A stretch of DNA of 64,000 nt, taken from NCBI RefSeq assembly GCF_003992615.1, contig NZ_RZMY01000018.1, positions 226,201 to 290,200 of the forward strand, given 5' to 3'. The position numbers were made by a program, and so were the translations under genes. Positions 17,799 through 26,158 of this stretch are shown piece by piece. The first letter of the stretch is position 1; every line of letters starts with the position of its first letter. The notes beneath the pieces were generated by a model. It worked only from the letters and a program-made list of their open reading frames with translations. It had not been told where the DNA came from and made no database searches. Source of the DNA: Flagellimonas beolgyonensis. GTDB taxonomy: Bacteria; Bacteroidota; Bacteroidia; Flavobacteriales; Flavobacteriaceae.

Positions 17799-18239
17799 AT
17801 GAAAACAATGATCCGAACACTAATTTTTATTGGCTTTTTTGTAGGGGTGACCTATGATACTTTTGGACAAGATCAATTGGATGCCGAAATTGTTTCCGAT
17901 CTTCAAGCAACCAAACAGTATGCCTTTGGGGTTAGCCAAGAACTCCATTTTAGAGGCGTGTTGGGAATGTATGATAGACTTGTGGACAGTGGAGTTGAGG
18001 TAACCGATTACGAAATCGTGGTTAAGGGTAAAGTAGTAAAACAACTGGTTAAAGGGTCGGAGTTGGAAACTTTATTTAAAAAATACAAAGGTAATGTACG
18101 GGTGAGTGTATGCAGTGTGGCCATGGGCAAATTGGGCGTTACCGAAGACCAATTGATAGATGGTATGAATCCTGTGGTAACGTACTCCATTAGATTGCTG
18201 CAACTTCAGGCCAATGGGTACAATACACTTACGTATTGA
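17799..18239 (+). CDS. secreted DsrE/DsrF-like protein
   Basis: The 146-residue protein has a signal peptide ending near TFGQ (about residue 24) and a domain that resembles DsrE/F-like proteins. The segment YDRLVDSGVEVTDYEIVVKGKVVKQLVKG is followed by LFKKYKGNVRVSVCSVAMGKLGV and by DQLIDGMNPVVTYSIRLLQLQANGYNTL, which has the usual pattern C-x3-M near the end of the third strand and a closing L-x-Q-x2-GY. DsrE-type proteins bind or transfer sulfur in some organisms; here the single Cys107-like residue could do so, but that is inference. The start codon is wrapped in a long hairpin. Confidence 0.7.
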   Translation: MKTMIRTLIFIGFFVGVTYDTFGQDQLDAEIVSDLQATKQYAFGVSQELHFRGVLGMYDRLVDSGVEVTDYEIVVKGKVVKQLVKGSELETLFKKYKGNVRVSVCSVAMGKLGVTEDQLIDGMNPVVTYSIRLLQLQANGYNTLTY

Positions 18240-18270
18240 TGAGTTGTTGACCTTTGCCATTACAACTAAA

Positions 18271-18298
18271 AAAACCTGTGAGAAATCGCAGGTTTTTT
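18271..18298 (+). terminator. terminator after DsrE-like gene
   Basis: AACCTGtGA and TCgCAGGTT pair around GAAA, followed by six T residues. The preceding A run gives a bidirectional look, but only plus-strand genes flank it. Confidence 0.85.
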
Positions 18299-18483
18299 AT
18301 GTGACTTCAATTGGATCCTCCGAAATTTTCAAAGGAGCTGCGGCTACAATTGGAAAGGATTCTTACATTCTAGACACACGCTTTTCAAAATGGAAAAGTC
18401 TCTTAAAAAAAGGTGTTTGTGTTAGGTATTTCATCAAAATGATACTAAGCAATCAATAAGAATTGCTAAAATCGGAATCACTT

Positions 18484-19083
18484 ATGGGAGATGAATTTAC
18501 CTCGGATATTGCTTTTTCTCCGGCAGTAAAGGAACTGCAGCGGAAATATGGGTCTAGAAAGAGTTATGAGAGCATGGAGCGCCAAAGAGGCTGGCTCAAT
18601 GAACTAACCCCTCCCTTAACAGCTTTTATTGAAGGTAGGGATTCCTTTTACATGGGGACGGCCAATACACAGGGGCAACCATACATCCAACACCGGGGTG
18701 GAGCCCCAGGCTTTTTAAAGGTAATCGACAACAAGACCTTGGCATTCGCCGATTTTTCCGGAAACCGCCAATATATCAGTATGGGGAATCTTTCTGAGAA
18801 CCCGAGTATTTTTTTGTTCTTGATGGATTACCCCTCAAGGACACGGGTAAAGATATGGGGCGAGGCAAAAGTGGAGTATGATGACAAACAGTTGATGCAA
18901 TCCTTGGCCATAAGGGGGTACACGGCCGAAGTGGAACGTGCGGTTATCTTTTCGATCAAGGCATTGGATGTCAATTGTCCACAACATATAGTACAACGCT
19001 TTACATCGGAAGAAATGAACCAAATTGTTCAGCCTTTGAAGGCTCGTATAACCGAATTGGAAAATGAATTAAAAAAGAAATAA
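18484..19083 (+). CDS. pyridoxamine 5'-phosphate oxidase-family flavin-binding protein
   Basis: The 199-residue protein is a split-barrel flavin protein of the PNPOx-like superfamily. Features are FIEGRDSFYMGTANTQGQPYIQHRGGAPGFLKV, LAFADFSGNRQYISMGNLSENPSIFLFLMDYP and RVKIWGEAKV, which match the group of PNPOx-like proteins that reduce or bind small compounds and is distinct from PdxH. The C-terminus is a short coiled coil. I use the ATG at 18484 (MGDEFTSD); a TTG seven codons upstream is also open. It lies 2 nt before gapA, so the two are probably co-transcribed. Confidence 0.82.
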   Translation: MGDEFTSDIAFSPAVKELQRKYGSRKSYESMERQRGWLNELTPPLTAFIEGRDSFYMGTANTQGQPYIQHRGGAPGFLKVIDNKTLAFADFSGNRQYISMGNLSENPSIFLFLMDYPSRTRVKIWGEAKVEYDDKQLMQSLAIRGYTAEVERAVIFSIKALDVNCPQHIVQRFTSEEMNQIVQPLKARITELENELKKK

Positions 19084-19085
19084 AA

Positions 19086-20075
19086 ATGAAAAAAATTGCA
19101 ATAAATGGAATGGGCCGTATTGGACGTGCCTCGCTTAAACTGATTTTGGAAACAGAGGATTTGACCCTTGTTGCGGTCAATGATATTTTGCCGATTGAAA
19201 ACTTGGCCTACCTACTGAAGTATGATTCCACCTATGGGAAATTTGGTAAGGAAGTGTCGGTGGTGGATAATGCTTTGCACGTGGATGGGAAGATGATTCC
19301 CTATTTCAGTGAAAGAGATCCGGAAAACCTTCCCTGGAAAACGCTCGATGTTGATGTGGTTATTGAAAGCACAGGTATTTTTACCCAATTGGAAGATGCC
19401 AACAAACATATTAAGGCTGGAGCGAAAACCGTTGTGATTTCGGCTCCGACCAAAAGTGAAAATGTCCCTACAGTGGTGCATGGTGTGAATACGCCACATG
19501 GCCAGACTTCTGTTTTTTCATGCGCCAGCTGTACCACAAATAACATTAGTCCTATCGTTGAAATTCTTGGTCGTACAGTAGGTATTCATAAAGCCATCAT
19601 GACCACCATTCACGCCTATACCGCATCCCAAAGTTTAATGGACAGCGCATCTCCAAAGAATCTGCGCATGGGTAGGGCAGCTGCAGATAATTTGGTGCCC
19701 ACCAGCACAGGGGCAGCAATCGCCACAACAAAGGCCCTCCCCGAGTTCATGGGTAAGTTCGATGGTGTGGCTGTTAGGGTCCCGGTCAAAGTAGGATCCA
19801 TTTCAGACATGACCTTCGTGACCAAAAAAGAGGTGACCGCCGAAGAAATAAACGAAATTTTGGAGCAAGAGGCTTTATCGGAACGGTACATTGAAGTATT
19901 GTCGACCACCAGGGAGGCTCTGGTATCGTCCGATATCGTTGGCAGTCCTTATGCTTCCATTGTGGATTTGAATATGACAAGGGTCGTGGATGGTGATCTT
20001 TTAAAGATCATGGCCTGGTACGATAACGAGTGGGGGTTTACCAATCAAATGATTCGACTGATTAAAGGCCTGTGA
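19086..20075 (+). CDS. gapA: type I glyceraldehyde-3-phosphate dehydrogenase
   Basis: GAPDH oxidises glyceraldehyde 3-phosphate with NAD. The 329-residue protein has the NAD-binding start INGMGRIGRASLK, D33 in AVNDIL (suggesting NAD preference), the catalytic C149 in SCASCTTN, H176-like in TTIHAYTASQ and the C-terminal WYDNEWGFTNQM. The usual Asn before ASC is replaced by Cys, giving two nearby cysteines. Its stop codon lies inside the stem of the terminator at 20068. Together with tpiA nearby it places lower glycolysis genes in this region, though in separate units. Confidence 0.96.
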   Translation: MKKIAINGMGRIGRASLKLILETEDLTLVAVNDILPIENLAYLLKYDSTYGKFGKEVSVVDNALHVDGKMIPYFSERDPENLPWKTLDVDVVIESTGIFTQLEDANKHIKAGAKTVVISAPTKSENVPTVVHGVNTPHGQTSVFSCASCTTNNISPIVEILGRTVGIHKAIMTTIHAYTASQSLMDSASPKNLRMGRAAADNLVPTSTGAAIATTKALPEFMGKFDGVAVRVPVKVGSISDMTFVTKKEVTAEEINEILEQEALSERYIEVLSTTREALVSSDIVGSPYASIVDLNMTRVVDGDLLKIMAWYDNEWGFTNQMIRLIKGL

Positions 20076-20090
20076 TCACAGGCTTTTTTT
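20068..20090 (+). terminator. terminator overlapping the gapA stop codon
   Basis: GCCTGTGATCACAGGC (20068-20083) is a perfect palindrome followed by seven T residues. The TGA stop of gapA (20073-20075) lies within its left arm, so the ribosome at the stop would cover part of the hairpin. Confidence 0.85.
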
Positions 20091-20330
20091 ATGCGTTACA
20101 TATTAAAATTAGCTATGAATTTTTGATGTCGTTTTAATGGAAACATCTTTTGACGTTTCCGACCTTTGGAACTTTCCTGCTTTGAAATATAGGACAGGTA
20201 TGATGGCTTTCAGGTAAATCATTAAAAATAAATAAGCCGCTAACACCAACCCATGGCATGAAGAGTGTGGTTTGTCGGTGCAGCGGCTTTTGCAGCATTT
20301 TTGTGAATAGGAAACTATCCTTGCATACGG
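20091..20330. other. intergenic region with a second hairpin
   Basis: No gene is seen. GGAAACATC (20139-20147) and GACGTTTCC (20152-20160) make a second hairpin with a T-rich loop. A larger structured element follows at 20233-20290. Otherwise the region looks empty. Confidence 0.5.
20233..20290 (-). terminator. long stem-loop ending the YHS gene transcript
   Basis: AAGCCGCTaaCACC near 20233 pairs with GGTGcAGCGGCTT near 20276-20289, with an inner complementary stretch. On the minus strand the stem is followed by TTATTTATTTTTAAT, so it probably terminates the minus-strand YHS gene that ends at 20331. Confidence 0.65.
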
Positions 20331-20822
20331 TTAAAAGGTTTTGAATTTCCCCATACTTTTCCAATTCTGGTCGGCCTGTGCAATATGTTTATCCTTTCCT
20401 TCCTTTTCCCAAGCTTTTACAAAATCACCTTCCAAATTGACAGTGAACAGATACAATTTGCCATCCACTACGCGGAAACTTTTTGGATTTGGCCGGAATT
20501 TTCCACCAAGGGAAACTGCATAGGCGCACCAGCCACCATATTGGGGTTGGTATTTTTTCGGGTTGGACTGAAACTGTTTTTGTTGTTCAGGATTCACAAA
20601 ATAATAGGTGATGCCATCATAGGTTGTTTTAAAGGCTTTTTTCCCCATTTGCGCCTTACCTTGTTCGATATAGGATACAGGACTATAGCCTTCAAGGGCA
20701 ATCATGCTATCGTCTGTGCTATAGCTGTGGGATTGGGCCAAAATTGAGCCCGTGCCGATCAAGAGTAGGCCCAAAGCAAGGGCTAACCATTTTTTGGGAT
20801 TGGAAGTCTTCATTGTTTTCAT
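20331..20822 (-). CDS. secreted YHS domain protein
   Basis: The 163-residue protein has a signal peptide (about 1-29, ending at GSILAQ) and a YHS domain: ALEGYSPVSYIEQGKAQMGKKAFKTTYDGITYYFVNPEQQKQFQSNPKKYQPQYGGWCAYAVS. The YHS fold is thought to bind metals in copper- and redox-related proteins. The C-terminal part ends with KAWEKEGKDKHIAQADQNW, seen in secreted YHS proteins of Bacteroidota. It starts an accessory block with redox proteins. Its transcript is closed by the hairpin at 20233. Confidence 0.88.
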   Translation of the reverse strand: MKTMKTSNPKKWLALALGLLLIGTGSILAQSHSYSTDDSMIALEGYSPVSYIEQGKAQMGKKAFKTTYDGITYYFVNPEQQKQFQSNPKKYQPQYGGWCAYAVSLGGKFRPNPKSFRVVDGKLYLFTVNLEGDFVKAWEKEGKDKHIAQADQNWKSMGKFKTF

Positions 20823-20970
20823 ATTGTTTTTGTTTTAAAGTTTGATGCCAAATTAGGTGGCATGTAGTCGTGAAACTTTTGGGATTTGGGCATTGTATTC
20901 CATTATTGCTTTTTAGTTGCCTTTTGATTTGTATGATGTCTAGGGCCAATTTGGAAATGGTCCGGCCGGT

Positions 20971-21384
20971 TTATAAAATTCGACGTTCATGCTCTTCAAT
21001 GAAGGCATCGTTGATGCTTGCATAGCGTTTACGCATAAGTCCGTTTTCATCAAATTCCCAGTTTTCGTTGCCGTAAGCGCGATACCATTGTCCGTTCCGG
21101 TCCCGATATTCGTACTCAAATCGCACAGCAATGCGATTATCGGTATGGGCCCAATAGGTTTTTTTGAGTTTGTAATCCAATTCGTTTTTCCATTTGTCAG
21201 CCAAAAACTCTTGAATTTCAGCACGCCCATTGATGAACTGTGATCGATTGCGCCATTCGCTGTCCAAGGTATAGGCCATTGAAACTTTTACGGGATCTTG
21301 GCTGTTCCAAGCATCTTCGGCCAATTGAATTTTCGTTTTTGCCGAGGCCTCCGTAAAAGGGGGCAGGGGTAATTTCTTTTCCAT
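20971..21384 (-). CDS. nuclear transport factor 2-like protein, DUF1348 family
   Basis: The 137-residue protein belongs to the DUF1348 branch of the NTF2-like fold. It contains [74 protein letters not shown] and a closing RRYASIND-type motif. These proteins form small cone-shaped barrels, and the specific function is unknown. A 96-residue overlapping frame is its shadow. The gene lies between the YHS gene and the sigma factor, all on the minus strand. Confidence 0.88.
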   Translation of the reverse strand: MEKKLPLPPFTEASAKTKIQLAEDAWNSQDPVKVSMAYTLDSEWRNRSQFINGRAEIQEFLADKWKNELDYKLKKTYWAHTDNRIAVRFEYEYRDRNGQWYRAYGNENWEFDENGLMRKRYASINDAFIEEHERRIL

Positions 21385-21518
21385 TATTTCTTCTTATTTT
21401 GTTTTTTCTGATTTCTAGATCTATGTTGGTGGTACGCATCGACCAGACTTATCCCCAATCGAAAAAGTGCCAGTTGTATGTTGAACCATAGATTTTGCAT
21501 ACATGAATTTTAAGCGGA

Positions 21519-22076
21519 TTACCAGTTTTCGGCTAAGTAACTCTTCATTTTTTTACGTGCGCGACTCAGGGCAACCCAGGCATTCACCTTGTTGATATCC
21601 AGTGTCTGACAGATGGCCTCTGTGCTATAGCCCTTTATTTTCATTCGCAGCACTTGTTGTTCCCTAGTGCCCAATTGATCTATTCCCGAATCGAGAACCA
21701 TGTGCAATTCGTTGGCACTTAAATAATCGGTGACGTCTGCATGGTTGAGTCCGTTGGAAGGGTTTTCCCATTCGTGCCAGGTAGGATATTCCGATACCCG
21801 GATCGCCGTATGTAGGACCTTGCCTTTTTTGGAATAGGCCATGCGGTAATGGTCCATGATCTTGTGGTTTAAAATAGAGGTAAGCCAAACTCGTTCACTG
21901 GAATGGCCTCTAAAACCCGAAGCAGAATTTAAGGCCGCAAGAAAGGTGTCCTGAACAATGTCTTCCACCTTATCCTCGGGAAGCTTTCTTCTGGCCATGG
22001 CGAACAGGTAATCTTTGTGCCGGATCAACCATAGATCCGGATTGAGTTCAATTTTGTTTTCAGTTATGGTCTCCAT
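21519..22076 (-). CDS. RNA polymerase ECF-type sigma factor
   Basis: The 185-residue protein has sigma-70 region 2 (about 15-85, with the pattern DKVEDIVQDTFLAALNSASGFRGHSSERVWLTSILNHKIMDHYR) and region 4 (about 128-182, REQQVLRMKIKGYSTEAICQTLDINKVNAWVALSRARKKM). It should redirect RNA polymerase to a stress or envelope regulon. No anti-sigma gene lies next to it, which is unusual for the class. It is placed upstream of the DUF1348 and YHS genes on the same strand and could control them. Confidence 0.9.
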   Translation of the reverse strand: METITENKIELNPDLWLIRHKDYLFAMARRKLPEDKVEDIVQDTFLAALNSASGFRGHSSERVWLTSILNHKIMDHYRMAYSKKGKVLHTAIRVSEYPTWHEWENPSNGLNHADVTDYLSANELHMVLDSGIDQLGTREQQVLRMKIKGYSTEAICQTLDINKVNAWVALSRARKKMKSYLAENW

Positions 22077-22109
22077 TAGTATGTTTTTTTTAATTGGTAG
22101 TAACTTTTT

Positions 22110-22459
22110 TTATAGGTTGGGTTGAGGTGTTTTTTGTGGCAAGGGAATAGCTGCCGTAGCAACTAATTTTTGGTATTCTGGTCGTTTTTTTAGAAATGAT
22201 TGCACCTCCAAGCTTGTATCTATCACCTTAAAATCAGCTCTTTCGGCATATTCCATGACCCGTTCCATGAGGGCATTGCCAACCTCTGTCCGATTAAGGT
22301 ATTTGTCTATTTCAAGTGCTAACAGTTCGATGTGTTGGTCCCAACCATGGTGTATTGCAACGAAGCCAATTGTCCATTGATATGGAACTCGAAGTAGTTT
22401 TTGCCGCAATTGGTTTTAAAAACCAATGGAAGGCGGTTAATGTTGGTATCTAGGTACAT
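22110..22459 (-). pseudogene. GNAT-family acetyltransferase (YjdJ-like), one-base frameshift
   Basis: Two frames join to give a GCN5-related acetyltransferase of the small YjdJ-like family. The 5' part (from ATG at 22459) encodes NYFEFHINGQLASLQYTMVG and then a stop at 22319-22321. The 3' part in the next frame encodes HIELLALEIDKYLNRTEVGNALMERVMEYAERADFKVIDTS and FLKKRPEYQKLV, matching the family's C-terminal half. Adding one base in the CCC run at 22340-22342 restores MVGDQHIELLALE, a 116-residue protein. It may be a real frameshift or a sequencing error. Confidence 0.72.
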
Positions 22460-22526
22460 GGCTGTTTTTATTTCTTTCAGGTGTTATTGGCTTCCATCTA
22501 TTGTTCTTCGTAGGATCGTTTTTTAA

Positions 22527-22557
22527 AAGAGGAGGCGAATGGATTTCACCTCCTCTT
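22527..22557 (-). terminator. possible terminator after the isochorismatase-like gene
   Basis: AAGAGGAGG (22527-22535) and CCTCCTCTT (22549-22557) form a 9-bp stem. On the minus strand the stem is followed by only four T residues, so it is a moderate candidate. Confidence 0.5.
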
Positions 22558-22613
22558 CCCCTTAACTAAATCAAACACTACTCAGATAACATTTTTTAAT
22601 GGGATTCAATTTT

Positions 22614-23341
22614 TTATTCCTCGGCGAGAATTTGTCGTGCTTCCAAAATCTCCTCCAACTCATTGGTGGTATAGACCTCACTTGCCATCATTGCATAGTT
22701 GGTCTGTGCTGCTTGGTCCCCATCGAGGTGTGGTAGCTTCGCGGATGCCGTGGCATCCCCAACAACGGCAACCTCAAACCCACATTCCAAAAGTTCGCGC
22801 ATGTGGGATTCCACACAAAGATTTCCGGACATGCCACCCAAGATCACCTTGTCAATTTTCTGTTTGCGCAGTTGGAGGACCAAATCATTGTTCTCGGGTC
22901 CAAAAACTTTATGGGGGCTGCAGATGGTCACTTTATCGGTGTTCATGATGTAGGGCTTATATTGGTTGAGCCAATCGGCCCCCGATCCTTCAAAACCATC
23001 TAGGTTCAACTGATCTTCCCTGTCGAACATGTTGATGTTGTGCATCAGTTTTTCCAAAGTGCCCTCAAACTGCCAACTATGATCATGTTTATAGTAATAA
23101 TGGGCGATACGAATACGTGAATGCCGTTTTCGGAGCCCAAACGGAATAAGGTCTCTATATTGTTTATGGTGTTGTTTTCCATGACGCTTTGACCCACCGC
23201 GCCCCAAGCAACCCCGTCAGGACTCAGAAAATCATTTTGGGGGTCCACGATTACAATGGCTGTGTGTCGATCGATCTCAAAACCCGTTATCGGAAGTTGG
23301 GCGGATTTCTTTCCTTGTTTTGCGTGAGTTGTCGAATTCAT
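22614..23341 (-). pseudogene. isochorismatase-family cysteine hydrolase, one-base frameshift
   Basis: Two frames combine to a 242-residue cysteine hydrolase paralogous to the intact gene at 33372-34106. The 5' frame (from 23341) gives HTAIVIVDPQNDFLSPDGVAWGAVGQSVME and ENGIHVFVSP. The 3' frame gives HYYYKHDHSWQFEGTLEKLM, RKQKIDKVILGGMSGNLCVESHMRELLECGFEVAVVGDATASA and VYTTNELEE. The break lies at the GGG run 23102-23104. One extra base there restores SPHYYYKHDH exactly as in the paralogue (CCCC there). The catalytic triad candidates D (DPQNDF), K (RKQK) and C (GNLCVES) are all kept. No signal peptide is present, unlike in the paralogue. Confidence 0.85.
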
Positions 23342-23639
23342 AGTGGTGATTTTTTCTAAATTTTAAATACACCCTAAAATTCCTTTAAAGCATCAACCTG
23401 TTTTATCCAAAATTTGCCGAAATGTTGTGAGGTTGCGGTTTTGTTTTCAAATGCATTAAAATTGAAGGTTACCACTTTTGGATGACTGAAATGGAGTATG
23501 CTCGTTTGTTCGGCTGGTGGAGAGTGAACAAAACCATATAGAAAATACAGGTCGATTGCCCATTATTGGACAACAAGTAATGCCTAGTTAGGCCACAAAT
23601 CCAAACTTATAAAACCTTTTGGTTGATGGAAAGCAACTA
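23342..23639. other. intergenic region without recognised feature
   Basis: About 300 nt between the isochorismatase-like gene and the peroxiredoxin gene. No coding-like frame or strong hairpin is seen. It should hold the promoter of the isochorismatase-like gene. Confidence 0.4.
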
Positions 23640-24275
23640 TTATTTGGAGGGATCTTTTGAAAATTGAAGGTAAGGTGCCCCTTGAACGCGACGATCAGGA
23701 AATTTGTGATCGGCCTGATCTTTGGGCATTTGGGGATCTACAATAACATCTTCCTGTGGTTTCCAATTGGCGGGGGTCAGAACCTGATGGTTGGCATGTA
23801 ATTGCAATGCATCAATGGCACGTAAGATCTCATCAAAATTTCTTCCAATGGATGTAGGGTAGGTAAGAAGGAGCTGTATGGTTTTGTTGGAATCGATGAT
23901 GAAGACGGAACGAACCGTTTTTTTGTCCGTGGTCCCTTTTTGGATCATGCCGTACAACTGGGCAATCTCCCCATCAGTATCGGCAATGATTGGAAACCGC
24001 ACATCAACGTCCATCGATTTTTCGATATCTGTTTTCCAATCCATATGGGCATCCAGCGAATCTACGCTCAGGGCAATGGCTTTTACGTTGCGTTTGGAAA
24101 ATTCTTGCTCCAATTGCGCTACCATCCCTAGCTCCGTCGTACAAACGGGAGTATAGTCTTCGGGATGCGAAAAAAGAAGGCCCCAAGAGTCCCCAAGCCA
24201 ATGATGGAAACTTAATTTTCCTTCAGTGGTTGTAGCCATAAAGTCCGGTGCAATACTACCTATTCCCAATATCAT
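23640..24275 (-). CDS. 1-Cys peroxiredoxin (Prx6-like)
   Basis: The 211-residue protein reduces hydrogen or organic peroxides with a single active cysteine. The catalytic motif is YTPVCTTELG with C45, and FSHPEDYTPV and later RSVFIID and TYPTSIGRNFDEILRAIDALQL match Prx6-type enzymes. The C-terminal extension with DVIVDP and a HKFPDRRVQ tail fits the dimer arm of this group. No resolving cysteine is seen. It is divergent from the LytTR regulator gene across 86 nt. Confidence 0.93.
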   Translation of the reverse strand: MILGIGSIAPDFMATTTEGKLSFHHWLGDSWGLLFSHPEDYTPVCTTELGMVAQLEQEFSKRNVKAIALSVDSLDAHMDWKTDIEKSMDVDVRFPIIADTDGEIAQLYGMIQKGTTDKKTVRSVFIIDSNKTIQLLLTYPTSIGRNFDEILRAIDALQLHANHQVLTPANWKPQEDVIVDPQMPKDQADHKFPDRRVQGAPYLQFSKDPSK

Positions 24276-24323
24276 TTACAATTCCTTGATTATGAATACA
24301 AAATAGAAATATTTCTATAAATT

Positions 24324-24340
24324 CCGCTATATTTAAGCGG
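24324..24340. promoter_or_regulatory. palindrome in the peroxiredoxin/LytTR divergent promoter
   Basis: CCGCT (24324-24328) and AGCGG (24336-24340) flank a 7-nt AT core. It lies between two divergent starts (24275 and 24362), so it could be an operator for either gene. Only the symmetry supports this. Confidence 0.35.
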
Positions 24341-24361
24341 TTTATTCAAACATTGCCAGCC

Positions 24362-25120
24362 ATGACCCTCCAAATTCGTTCGATTCTGGTTGATGACGAA
24401 CAAAGGCACCACGATATCTTGGGGAAAATGCTCTCGACCTTCTGTCCAGAAATCGAATTGATCGGTCATGCATATTCCGTAAGCGAGGCCGTTTCTTTGA
24501 TAAAAACCGAACAACCACAATTGGTCTTTTTGGATATCGAAATGCCGGATGGCAATGGTTTCAATGTGTTCGATCATTTCGAGGAACCGCCATTTGAGGT
24601 AATCTTTACCACGGCCCATGATCTTTATGCCATAAACGCTATCAAATACGCAGCTTTGGATTATCTTTTAAAACCCATCAATATCCAAGAGCTTAAGCAA
24701 GCGGTTGCTAGGGCGGCAAAAATATTGACAAAGCAGGCCCCCTCAAGGGAAGAGGAATATCAGGTACTTCGGGAGAACATCCATCTTCAGGACAAGAACC
24801 AGACCAAGATTGCACTTCGGTCTTCGGAAGGTATCGACTTTGTGGAAGCGAATCGGTTGATACGTGTGGAGGCGAACCATGTATATTCCAACTTTTACCT
24901 GGACAATGGAAAGATGATCATGGTATCCAAGCCACTTGGTGATTTTGAACCTATATTGGAATCCTTTAATTTTTTTCGGGTGCACAAGTCACATATGGTC
25001 AATCTCGGCCATGTAGAAAAATATGTGAAAGGAAAGGGGGGCTACCTTATTCTTAAGGATGGCTCACATGTTGATGTTTCGGTCAGGAAAAAGGAAGCAC
25101 TGCTGAAAAAGTTAATGTAA
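24362..25120 (+). CDS. LytTR-type response regulator
   Basis: The 252-residue protein has a receiver domain (about 5-120, with VDDEQ, the phosphoacceptor D in VFLDIEMPDGNGF and the K of LLKPINIQEL) and a C-terminal LytTR DNA-binding domain (about 155-250, with IDFVEANRLIRVEANHVYSNFYL and FFRVHKSHMVNLGHVEKYVKGKGGYLILKDGSHVDVSVRKK). LytTR domains bind direct repeats. I prefer the ATG at 24362 over the TTG three codons upstream. Its 3' end overlaps the end of the convergent receiver-kinase gene by 9 nt, an arrangement that suggests coordinated control. Confidence 0.93.
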   Translation: MTLQIRSILVDDEQRHHDILGKMLSTFCPEIELIGHAYSVSEAVSLIKTEQPQLVFLDIEMPDGNGFNVFDHFEEPPFEVIFTTAHDLYAINAIKYAALDYLLKPINIQELKQAVARAAKILTKQAPSREEEYQVLRENIHLQDKNQTKIALRSSEGIDFVEANRLIRVEANHVYSNFYLDNGKMIMVSKPLGDFEPILESFNFFRVHKSHMVNLGHVEKYVKGKGGYLILKDGSHVDVSVRKKEALLKKLM

Positions 25121-26158
25121 GTCGTTGGGCAAACAAAGGGTGACCAGCGTGCCCGTGGGTTCGTTGCCCTGCTTCAGATCTTCAATGGCCACACTGAATA
25201 CATCCACACCAAACTCCATGTTCAACAATTCCATCCGAGCTTCAATATTCGACATGGCCATAGATCGGTGTCCGTTTTTTGGAATGGCCAATGACGCTTC
25301 GCGCCCCACACCATTATCCATGATCGAACACTTAAGGGACTCCTCCGTTTCCTGGATTTCCAAAACCAATTTACCCGGGCGTGGCGACTTGCGCAAACCA
25401 TGAATAATCGCGTTTTCCAGAAAGGGCTGAATGAGCATGGGGGGAATCATAATGGTTTCAGGTGCAGCTACCCTAATGCGAAGTTCATAATCGAATACAT
25501 TGTTGAAGCGTGTACGTTCCAATGTTAGGTAGGTCCTCAAAAATTGGATTTCATTGGAAAGTGTGATGTGGGGCAGCATCGAATTCTCCAAATTTTGACG
25601 CATGAGCCCAGCGAATTCCGAAAGGTAGTCCAAGACTTTGTCCGTTTCGTTCGCCAGCACAAACTCTTGTATGGAGGACAGGGAATTAAAAATGAAATGT
25701 GGGTTCATTTGGGACGAAAGCATTTTCATGCGTGCACGTAATGCTTCTTGTTTTTGTGCTTGTATTGCACTTTGATGAAATCGGGAGGCCGAGATTACCG
25801 ATCGCACCCTCGCCTTGAGGATTTCATGATGGATTGGCTTTTTTATGTAATCGCTGGCACCCAGGTCAAAGCATTTGGCCAAGGTTTCGTCCTCTTCTTC
25901 CGCACTGATGATGATCACCGGGAGCATTTTATAGGTGGGGTCGGATTTCATCGCTGCCAACAGTTCAAACCCGCTGATGCCCGGAAGGTTTATATCCAAA
26001 AGTACCAGATCGAAATGCTGCGCTGCCAACCGTTTAAAAAGGAATTGCCCCTTTGGGATAAAGGAAATATCATACCCCTCCTCACCCAAAACATGTTTGA
26101 CCAATTCAAGGATTTGCCGGTTGTCGTCAACAATGAGAATGGAGGTGCCTCTAAGCAT
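25112..26158 (-). CDS. receiver plus LytS-type histidine kinase
   Basis: The 348-residue protein has a receiver domain (1-125; D55 in LVLLDINLPGISGF and K in DYIKKPI) followed by a His_kinase (PF06580-type) domain with the phosphoacceptor H154 in QMNPHFIFNSLSSIQ, and a HATPase (about 215-345; the N-box PFLENAIIHG and the G box MDNGVGR). It has no membrane segment, so it acts in the cytoplasm and receives its signal through the receiver. It overlaps the giant hybrid kinase by 8 nt and is probably co-translated. Its natural output partner is the LytTR regulator next door. Confidence 0.92.
   Translation of the reverse strand: MLRGTSILIVDDNRQILELVKHVLGEEGYDISFIPKGQFLFKRLAAQHFDLVLLDINLPGISGFELLAAMKSDPTYKMLPVIIISAEEEDETLAKCFDLGASDYIKKPIHHEILKARVRSVISASRFHQSAIQAQKQEALRARMKMLSSQMNPHFIFNSLSSIQEFVLANETDKVLDYLSEFAGLMRQNLENSMLPHITLSNEIQFLRTYLTLERTRFNNVFDYELRIRVAAPETIMIPPMLIQPFLENAIIHGLRKSPRPGKLVLEIQETEESLKCSIMDNGVGREASLAIPKNGHRSMAMSNIEARMELLNMEFGVDVFSVAIEDLKQGNEPTGTLVTLCLPNDLH

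Noticed and set aside
18214..18459. 81-codon frame after the DsrE-like gene
   Set aside because: It crosses the terminator hairpin at 18271 and has no family features.
20134..20364. 76-codon frame between gapA and the YHS gene
   Set aside because: It runs through two hairpins and overlaps the YHS 3' end, so it is probably non-coding.
24290..24619. 109-codon frame opposite the LytTR regulator
   Set aside because: It is the antisense shadow of the receiver domain.
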